Assembly (NCBI GenBank): GCA_963575745.1
Contig: CAUYUJ010005002.1
Span: 843,479 to 907,478, forward strand
DNA: 64,000 bases
Origin: Prorocentrum cordatum
Taxonomy: Eukaryota > Sar > Dinophyceae > Prorocentrales > Prorocentraceae
Direction: 5' to 3'
Positions 9,378-16,102 of this stretch are shown here, piece after piece; position 1 is the first letter of the stretch; each line of letters opens with the position of its first letter. Under the pieces are notes generated by a model. That model saw nothing but the letters and a program-made list of their open reading frames with translations. It searched no databases and had not been told where the DNA came from. The position numbers were made by a program, and so were the translations under genes.

Positions 9378-10829
9378 GGGCCCACGCCCTCGACGCCCGA
9401 GACTGCTACGGTGCCGGAGGGAAAACGTGAAAATGAGCAGCCGATCGGAAGCAAGACTGACGAACAACCTGTATCTGCGCCCCATGCGGTCCCCGACGAG
9501 GCCCCAGATCATGGAGCCCTGCAGGCCTCAAGCACCTCATCAGCACTTACGAGCACGGGGACATCTTCATTACCTACGCCTACGAGGACATCATCAATAA
9601 AAACGTCTGGGACATCATCTGTATCAGCCCCTACGGCCTCAGCTATGACATCATCAGGGTCACCCTCAGAGGCTTTCCCAAAGATCCCCGAGTTCCCAGC
9701 GCTCCAAACGGAAACAGCACCGTTCTCCAGGGCCATTTGGGCCACGAACGATCTGAGCTCAGAGCTCCGATTTCGGCAACCAGATTGCTTTCCATATTCG
9801 CGTGAGCCTCAACCGCGAGACGAAATGCCGAAAAGCCGAGGGCCGGCAAGTGAAGCTGGAAAACGAGGAGATGGACGGCCCCTGGGAGCAGGTGGACGTT
9901 CGAGTGCCTCTGGAGGACTCGGGGGCATCGGCGACGGGCCGCTCACCGACGTCGACGAGGTCTACGCTACAACGGATATTGCCGCAGGGGCGACTGATCA
10001 CTCACCAGGACACAAAGGGCAACATCTTCTACACGGTCGAGAGCTCGGAGCTGGACCACAGCAAGAAGCGGATGACGGACATCTTCCTGCTGGAGTATCT
10101 GCCGAATTGGGAGATGTGGTCCAGCAAGCTCCTCCGGCAGTGGACACAGTGCCGCCGCTGGGGGCGGGTCATCCAGAAGGTCTTTCTCAAGACGATCGAC
10201 CACGTGAACTGGAAGCTGGACAGTCTCGGCCTACCTGTGCAGCTGCTACCAGAGAAGTACCCGACCTGGCCGACGGACCTCGAGCACCGTGCGAAGATCG
10301 AGCAGTGTCCGCCGAGCTCGAAGGCAAAGCAACGTCCCCAGAAGTCGACAGCCGCGGCCGCGCGCGAGCAGAATCAAGAGCTGCGGGCCACCATCGAGAC
10401 CGCAAAGTCCGATTTCTTGACCAAGTTTGCGGAGGTGAGTGCGTTTGCAGCGCTGTGCTCAGAGCAGATCCACGAGCAGCTCAGCATGGACACGCTGGGC
10501 AACCACCTCAGGCCCCTGTGCAAGATGTGGGGATTGACCCAGTCGGGCAAGAAGGAGGAGGTGGTCGACAATATCATAGCGTACATCATCGAGCAGCGCG
10601 GCTCGGCGGCAGCGACGATCAAGATCCAGATGGAGACCGAGACGAAGAAGGCGGAGAAGGCGCCGACGACCATAGGCCCGGCGATCCCAGCTCACTACAC
10701 GCAGATGTGCCAGCATCCGGACTGCAAGCTATGCCGAGGCATCGCGAAGAACGAGCCGATCGTGAAGGTGAGGCCCTACGGGTGGTGCCACCAGGCATGC
10801 GCTGCCAGGACGAGGGCCTGAGTGAGGTT
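9378..10829 (+). pseudogene. Polyprotein middle region: linker, SAP domain and Cys/His cluster (frameshifted)
   Basis: After the TAG at 9375 the gag frame continues as a Ser/Thr/Pro-rich linker to about 9800. The best coding signal then moves to the +1 frame (9802-10821). There, residues about 229-264 read LRPLCKMWGLTQSGKKEEVV, a SAP-type DNA-binding helix-extended-loop-helix with the usual GL..SGKK core. At about 303-333, CQHPDCKLCRGIAKNEPIVK followed by VRPYGWCHQAC has Cys and His residues spaced like PARP-type or related zinc fingers. At about 10822-10830 the signal returns to the original frame. These shifts indicate decay. SAP and the zinc cluster are motif readings, not verified domain hits. 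Confidence 0.6.
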
Positions 10830-11560
10830 CAGGTCGAGAGGTCGCGCTGGCACAGTGACGAGAGCCGGCCACTGAAAGGTCATCAGCGCCAGGCGATCCG
10901 CGCAGCGACTCACATGACGAGATCAGCCATCTTCGGAGCTATGTGCGCCCTCACGACCTTCGGCCGCGTGACGATGGTCGAAGCGCGCACCCACGAGGAC
11001 TCGAACCTCGGGAAGGTGTGCGACGAGAAGGGCTACCACTACGAGCGTCTCGGTCTGTTCAGCGAGAACGACCTCAGCAAGCCGCAGGGCTACCACAAGG
11101 CGAAGTTCCTGCTGGACGAGAAGCGCCCAGAGCTCTTTGTCAGCACTCCACCCTGCGGGCCCTGGTCGATAATGCAGAACGCCAACCAGCGCGACGACAG
11201 GCAGAGGGAGAATCTTCGCAGGAAGCGCCTCAAGAGCCAGCGGATCTTTGAGAACAACAAGAGGCTCATAGAGCACCAGGTGCTCAACCTGAACGGCTCG
11301 GCCCTCGCCGAGCAGCCACGCAACAGTCGGTCGTGGCAAAAGACCTGCTGGAAGGACCTCCAGAAGATACTCCCTACGAGGTGGTCGTGGACGGCTGTGC
11401 CTGCGGACTGAGAGCTCCCGACACAGGCGAGCTCATGAAGAAGCGCTGGAAGTTTCTCACTAACGACATGAGGATCTGGGTGGCCCTACAGCCGCTACAA
11501 TGCCGTGGAGGACACTACCACGAGGAGATTGAGAGCAGCCTGAGGACTGAGGCTTCGGGC
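10830..11560 (+). pseudogene. Methyltransferase-like domain of the copia-type polyprotein (frameshifted near 11340)
   Basis: In the gag frame the sequence reads TFGRVTMVEARTHEDSNLGK, then GYHYERLGLFSENDLSKPQG, then RPELFVSTPPCGPWSIMQN. This order resembles motifs I to IV of a cytosine-C5 methyltransferase fold, with PPC and the following W-S at 11148-11168. Later SALAEQPRNSRSW (E at 11310-11312) is placed like the Glu-containing motif VI. Near 11335-11345, at an AAAA run, the frame shifts by -1 and continues as YEVVVDGCACGLRAPDTGEL, then MKKRWKFLTND. The VxDGCxxGL and KxxxFLTN pattern is familiar from dinoflagellate copia proteins. The putative catalytic Cys and Glu are both present. Whether the domain was ever an active methyltransferase is unknown. 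Confidence 0.55.
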
Positions 11561-12562
11561 TACTACCCCAAGATGCTGCGCCGCCGGATCCTCCGGGCTC
11601 TGACCAAGAGCCAGAACCATAACTACTTCGAGGACGAGGTTGTGAAGTGCTTCTGCATGGCAGCTACCCAGCAGCCACCGACGGAGCCTACGCTTGTGGA
11701 GGATGAGCCGTCGATTCCACCTCAAGACGGCAAGGAGCTTCACGACCTCACCAAAGAGACGATCAAGAAGATAGAGAGCTACATCAGGCTGGTGCACACC
11801 AACCTTGGACATCTACCCCGAGCTCATCTACTACGATACCTTCGCGACCGTGGTGCTCGCCCAGAGGTACTACGACTGTCCAGGACATTCAAGTGCGACA
11901 TCTGCGACGCGCACCGACCACCGACAAAGCGGCCGCCAGCCTCATCCGCAGAGCAGCCACAGAATGGTCACGAGGTTCTCTTCGGCGCCTTCTCATGGAT
12001 CCGTCGCAGCAAGAAGACGAACGTGATGGCGCTGGCGATCCTCGACGCCGGCTCAGACATCCTCTACGTGCGACTGATCGACGAGAAGGAGATCCCGGGT
12101 ACGACTCGACAAGTTCGTGCCGGCGACCTTCGACATATTTTTGCGACAAAATGGTTTCCTTGGATGGGACGCCCGAAGGTCATGCGCTACGATCCCGCTG
12201 GCAACGCCATCTCCAACGAGTTCCGCGAGTGGATCGAGAGCCAGGGAGTCTACTGTCTTCCATGCGCGGCCGACGCCCACTGGCAGATCGGCAAGATTGA
12301 GCGCGCGATCGAAGCTTTCAAGGAGGCCCTCGACGCTTTCGACGAGATGGTCTCAGCTGAAGTGCCTACCAGCGAGATGATTGGACTCCAGACAGCTGCC
12401 AGGAACGACCTGATCAGGATTGATGGATTCAGCCCACTGCAGCGCTGTGCCGGACGGACCCCGACGGGGACCACGGTTAACTTGTCCGACGAACCGAACA
12501 ACTTGCCCCTCATCAGCGCCGAGCTGCGCCGACCTGCCCCTCATCAACCTGCCCAAGCATGA
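11333..12562 (+). CDS. Copia-type integrase (with end of the preceding domain)
   Basis: A 409-codon frame. Residues about 135-195 form the pre-integrase zinc-binding motif (VHTNLGHLPRAHLLRYL followed by FKCDICDAH, an H-H-C-C pattern). The catalytic core follows: MRYDPAGNAISNEF holds the second Asp (12191-12193) and GKIERAIEAF the Glu (12299-12301), separated by exactly 35 residues as in D,D-35-E integrases. The position where the first Asp is expected reads VLFGAFSWI, with no Asp. After the core, SEMIGLQTAARNDLIRIDGF is typical of the region linking to RT, but the frame ends soon after and no RT follows. The start codon given is only the first ATG of this frame; the real protein would be part of the polyprotein. 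Confidence 0.8.
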   Translation: MAKDLLEGPPEDTPYEVVVDGCACGLRAPDTGELMKKRWKFLTNDMRIWVALQPLQCRGGHYHEEIESSLRTEASGYYPKMLRRRILRALTKSQNHNYFEDEVVKCFCMAATQQPPTEPTLVEDEPSIPPQDGKELHDLTKETIKKIESYIRLVHTNLGHLPRAHLLRYLRDRGARPEVLRLSRTFKCDICDAHRPPTKRPPASSAEQPQNGHEVLFGAFSWIRRSKKTNVMALAILDAGSDILYVRLIDEKEIPGTTRQVRAGDLRHIFATKWFPWMGRPKVMRYDPAGNAISNEFREWIESQGVYCLPCAADAHWQIGKIERAIEAFKEALDAFDEMVSAEVPTSEMIGLQTAARNDLIRIDGFSPLQRCAGRTPTGTTVNLSDEPNNLPLISAELRRPAPHQPAQA

Positions 12563-12830
12563 GAGGAAGAAGAGAAGTGAGGATCGCGAAGACGAGAAGG
12601 AGCAGAAGGAGCAAGAGGATCGACGATCAAGGATCGACCGTCAAGGATCGACGATCGACGATCGACCATCGAAGATTCGCAGAACGACGATCGACCATCG
12701 AAGACCGCATGCAATCTCGAAAACCGACGTCTTGAACAAATCTTAAAAACGCAGCCCCCCGTTATCGGCTCGAAACTGGTGTGCACCCTGACCAGTCCCA
12801 CGCATCGGATGCGCGAGCAAGCTCGGAGGC
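12563..12830. repeat. Element 3' end: degenerate GATCGAC repeats
   Basis: After the integrase frame there is an A/G-rich stretch, then about 90 bp (12612-12702) of overlapping GATCGACGATCGA-type units, which are partly self-complementary. No polypurine tract plus LTR could be recognised. Confidence 0.6.
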
Positions 12831-13165
12831 CCCAGGGAGCCCCCAAGAGGCCCCAGGAGGCCCCCGAGAGGCACCCAGGAGGCCCAAACGAGGCTTCAAA
12901 AGGCCACAAAACAGCCCCGACGAGGCCCCACTACGGCCTCAAAGCGGTCACCGAGAAGATGCGAAACTGCGTTCCCGACGTTCCCGACAGGCCAACCACG
13001 AGATCCAAACCCACACCCGTGAGGCCTTTGACCCACCGCCTAGGGCGCCCGCCGCCCGTTCGCCGCCCGCGTAGCGCGCACCACCTTGCATTCAACAGCT
13101 TCAGTCTCCAAGACAACACCCTGCAGTGAACAGCCCCCGTCTTCGAGGCAACACCGTGTGCTCAA
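12831..13165 (+). repeat. GGCCCC minisatellite resumes; rest without gene
   Basis: CCCAGGGAGCCCCCAAGAGG, followed by similar units to about 12935, is the same family and orientation as 5985-6667. Joined to the left flank at 6667 it would reconstruct a sequence close to the segment at about 6263-6285, supporting insertion of the copia element into this array. From about 12936 to 13165 no feature was recognised. Confidence 0.7.
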
Positions 13166-13232
13166 CAAGCTCCCGAAAGGTGGTACACAGGAGAATTTCT
13201 GCCTTTCTCTCTCTCTCTCTCTCTGTTTATCT

Positions 13233-13278
<46 letters not shown>

Positions 13279-13455
13279 TTTTTTCCCAACCATCCTGTGG
13301 TGTTGGGTCCTCGTTTTGAAGAGACGGTGCCCCGCGTCTCCTTCCTCCTCTCCTCCTCCGCCTCCTCTCCCCTCCTATCATCCTCATCGTCATCATCATC
13401 ATCATCGTCATCATCATCATCATCATCATCATCATTATCATCATCATCGTCCCCG
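13166..13455. repeat. Dispersed repeat (partial) with (CT)n and (CAT)n microsatellites
   Basis: AAAGGTGGTACACAGGAGAA followed by TTTCTGCC matches the start of the repeat at 5024. It runs into (CT)n at 13206-13276. (CATCAT)n occupies about 13378-13449. Confidence 0.85.
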
Positions 13456-13459
13456 CACG

Positions 13460-14085
13460 CCCATTTTGGCACACCCCTCACACGTTTCGTGGCCCCATAG
13501 GGAGCTCCATTTACGGTCCAAGTGGCGCAGCTCGCATGGCGCCACCGCCCCATTTTGGCACACCCCTCACACGTTTCGTGGCCCCTCAGGGAGCTCCACC
13601 TGAGGTCCAAGTGGCGCAGCTCGCATGGCGCCACCGCCCCATTTTGGCACACCCCTCACAGATTTCGTGGCCCCTCAGGGAGCTCCTTTTGGCACACCCC
13701 TCACACGTTTCGTGGCCCCATAGGGAGCTCCACCTAAGGTCCACGTGGCGCAGCTCGCATGGCGCCACCGTCCCTTTTTGGCACACCCCTCACACGTTTC
13801 GTGGCCCCATAGGGAGCTCCATTTACGGTCCAAGTGGCGCAGCTCGCATGGCGCCACCGCCCCATTTTGGCACACCCCTCACACGTTTCGTGGCCCCTCA
13901 GGGAGCTCCACCTGAGGTCCAAGTGGCGCAGCTCGCATGGCGCCACCGCCCCATTTTGGCATACCCCTCACAGATTTCGCGGCCCCTCAGGGAGCTCCTT
14001 TTGGCACACCCCTCACACGCTTCGTGGCCCCGTAGGGAGCTCCACCTAAGGTCCACGTGGCGCAGCTCGCATGGCGCCACCGTTC
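13460..14085 (+). repeat. Satellite with ~88-bp monomers in a 312-bp higher-order unit
   Basis: Monomers have TTTTGGCACACCCCTCACAC, GTTTCGTGGCCCC, GGGAGCTCCA, and GTGGCGCAGCTCGCATGGCG. Monomer variants (ATTTACGG, ACCTGAGG, a short AGATTTCG form, ACCTAAGG) repeat in the same order. The variant at 13501 recurs at 13813, giving a 312-bp higher-order period with two copies. GCGCCACCG ends several monomers. Open frames here are repeat translations. Confidence 0.9.
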
Positions 14086-14280
14086 TCGCACGGCAGGGTC
14101 ATCCCCGCGGTGGCGTGCCAGGGGCGCACCATGCGCGAAGGCGACGGGGCGGGGGAACGGCGCTCCGGGGACGGCCAAACCTCCGGGGCGCGAGCAGTCC
14201 GCGGCCAGACCTCGGTCCTGTGGACTCTCGCCCTGGGCCGTCGGCTGCCCGGCGCACTGCTCCCTCGGCCGAGTCGCCCA

Positions 14281-14556
14281 GGTGTGATCCTGGACTGCGG
14301 CCGCCACGAGGTCGGGAACGGCAAGAAGGAGGACGACGACTGGTGGCTGGAGCTCTATGCGCTGCTCTCGCGCGCCACGCTCCACGAGGACCTCCTGCTC
14401 ATGCGGGCGCCGCGCGTCGAGTTCTTCCTGGCAGGACCGCCGGAGGGCCTGCGAAAGCAGCTGGAGCAGTTTGCAGCGCGCACGAAGCGGCGCAGGAGGG
14501 AGGCGACGGCCCTCGCCAGGGAGCTCGGCTTCACCGAGTTTATCCGCGAGGCCTGA
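14281..14556 (+). CDS. Possible terminal exon of an unrecognised protein
   Basis: From an acceptor-like GCCCAG (14277-14282) the frame reads VILDCGRHEVGNGKKEDDDW and ends KRRRREATALARELGFTEFIREA at TGA 14554-14556. The segment LLLMRAPRVEFFLAGPPEGL and the amphipathic basic end look protein-like: no low complexity, and plausible third-position bias. An open frame extends back to 14071 but enters the satellite, so that part is doubtful. I do not recognise the family. It directly abuts the satellite at 13460-14085. Confidence 0.35.
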   Translation, partial: GVILDCGRHEVGNGKKEDDDWWLELYALLSRATLHEDLLLMRAPRVEFFLAGPPEGLRKQLEQFAARTKRRRREATALARELGFTEFIREA

Positions 14557-14604
14557 CCTGAGGAGCGCCCCCCCCGAGCCGCGCCTTCTCTCGACTGCCC
14601 GCAT

Positions 14605-14885
14605 AATTGTTCGGCCTCGCGCCGCGGACGACCCGCGCGCGTCGCTGGGACCCTCTCGGGGCGACCAGCGCGCGTCGCGGGGATTCCGCGCGGCGCTCTG
14701 CTCAGCGCCTCGCTCGCCCGTCGTCGCTCTGCCCAGCGGCCGGAGCCTTGCCCGCAATCAGCCGGCCGGCTAGCTCTCTGTGCTCCGCGCAGCGGACGAC
14801 CTGCGCGCGTCGCTGGGACCCCTCCGCGGCGACCTGCGCGCGTCGCGGGGACTCCGCGCTGCTCTGCGCCCGCAGCTTTGGATTT
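14605..14885 (+). repeat. ~90-bp direct repeat, two copies 168 bp apart
   Basis: GCGGACGACCCGCGCGCGTC, GCTGGGACCC and GCGCGTCGCGGGGATTCCGC at 14624-14700 recur with few changes from 14792. It follows the possible exon at 14281-14556. Confidence 0.8.
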
Positions 14886-15363
14886 TTGGAGCGCGCAGGC
14901 AAAGAGGGGGGAAAAGAAGGGGCGGAAGCGGGTGCGATCCCTGTGAGGGGCGTGCCGACATGGGCGTCGCGGCGCGCGGGCGCTGCCGTCGGGGTTCCCG
15001 CGGAAGCTGCATGCGGCGGCCACGCCCAGTGTCACGAGTGTTCGGACAGGCATGCTCGAGCCATTCACATTCATATACATTTACACTGGGCGTCGCCAAG
15101 ATCGCATTCATGCAAATATACTCACTCCCACGCAGACCCATTCACACTCAGACTCTCTCGCGCTCTGGCTCACCCGCGTTCATTCTTTCGTGATCTGACC
15201 TATCGTATTCATTTGCGTTGTGTACCCCGCCATATTTCGGCATACCCCTCATGCGGTTCGTGGCCCCATAGGGAGCGCCACCGAAGAAGGTACTCACAAT
15301 TGCGGCACTCACAACTGCATCTGGTTGGGTCTTTCGCCAGGATATTTTTTTTGTTGTTCTCTT

Positions 15364-15396
<33 letters not shown>

Positions 15397-15417
15397 TTTG
15401 TTTTTTTGTTCTCTCTA
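14886..15417. other. No gene seen
   Basis: Mixed sequence. A fragment similar to the 13.5-kb satellite (CATACCCCTCATGCGGTTCG then TGGCCCCATAGGGAGC) is at about 15240-15277, and CT-rich sequence lies at 15360-15425. Confidence 0.6.
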
Positions 15418-15535
15418 TTTCTCTGCGTGATTTATTGGATCGTTCTTGGACCCGCCTCCCTGCCGCGCGTAACGCGACAGCTGCGGTGCCGAAGGCGCAA
15501 CCAAGGGTGCCCGGCGCAGATCCAAGACATCCGCG
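15418..15535 (+). repeat. Dispersed repeat, copy matching 5024-5178
   Basis: GATTTATTGGATCGTTCTTG, CCTCCCTGCCGCGCGTAACG and GGCGCAACCAAGGGTGCCC match the 5-kb copy in the same orientation. It is preceded by a CT-rich tract, as in the other copies. Confidence 0.85.
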
Positions 15536-15763
15536 CGGACTTCCGACACATTTTGTTTGTGCCTTGTTCTGTTGTTCGATTCTCCCTTGTGTCTCCCTGT
15601 GCTCATTTCGCCTTGGCTCCCCTCCCAATCCAGCCCCTTGGCATGTTGCCATGCCCTGGCATCGTGCCATACATCAGCAGACATCCTCTTTAGTGCATCA
15701 CCTGCGTTACTCCCTCATGCTCCTCCTTCGTTAATGGCGGTTTGGGCCCAGGCGTGTTTTCCT

Positions 15764-16102
15764 ATCATGGGCTCTCTCGGCCTGCCTCTCTCAGCCTGGA
15801 CCAGGGGCGGAGGTTGGTATTTGCTGGCCTTCGGCCCATCCCGCAGCCGTTCCTGTCTCGGGGCCCTCTTGGCCCGTTTGGGGGGCCCTCTTGGGCACGG
15901 GAAAGTCAAGCGAGAAGACGCGCCAGGGCCCAGAAAACATGCCAGGAGCCTTGGGAGATTTAGGAGTATGGGCTCTGGGCCGTTTTCATGACACCCTTGT
16001 ACTCAGTCCTCAGGACGGAGGACCTGAGGACTACAGAGGACCTGAGGACACTCCAACTCGTGCCTCGCGGCACGGAGGCGGATCATGGGCTCTCTCGGCC
16101 TG
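15764..16102 (+). repeat. Perfect 21-bp direct repeat bracketing 297 bp upstream of the metallo-hydrolase
   Basis: The 21 bases at 15764-15784 (ATCATGGGCTC...GGCCTG) are repeated exactly at 16082-16102. The second copy includes the proposed start codon of the metallo-hydrolase. The intervening 297 bp contain GGCCCTCTTGG units and no recognisable gene. Confidence 0.8.

Larger units (their letters stand above)
6668..12830 (+). mobile_element. Copia-type LTR retrotransposon, lacking RT/RNase H and a recognisable 3' LTR
   Basis: The order is putative 5' LTR (6668-7255), primer-binding site (7256-7267), gag-protease (7320-9377), a linker with SAP and zinc-binding motifs (about 9411-10821), a methyltransferase-like domain (about 10900-11560) and integrase (about 11740-12540). 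Protease-integrase without an intervening RT is the copia order. No RT or RNase H follows. Instead the integrase frame runs into short GATCGAC repeats, and host-type GGCCCC array resumes at 12831. The octamer CCCCAGGG ends the left flank at 6667 and also starts the right flank, which fits a target-site duplication, but this motif is common in the array. Several frameshifts show that the copy is dead. Confidence 0.75.

Noticed and set aside
12563-12830. Search for a 3' LTR matching 6668-7255
   Set aside because: No stretch with the LTR start, the AT tract, the leader-like sequence or the ATTGCA end was found after the integrase.
13460-14085. Regular repeats that might suggest a CRISPR-like array
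   Set aside because: There are no unique spacers; monomers are contiguous and diverged, and the sequence is eukaryotic. It is a satellite.
15700-16084. Upstream coding exon of the metallo-hydrolase using the first copy of the 21-bp repeat
   Set aside because: The frame after the first copy soon becomes low-information, and no conserved residues were seen; retained as a question only.
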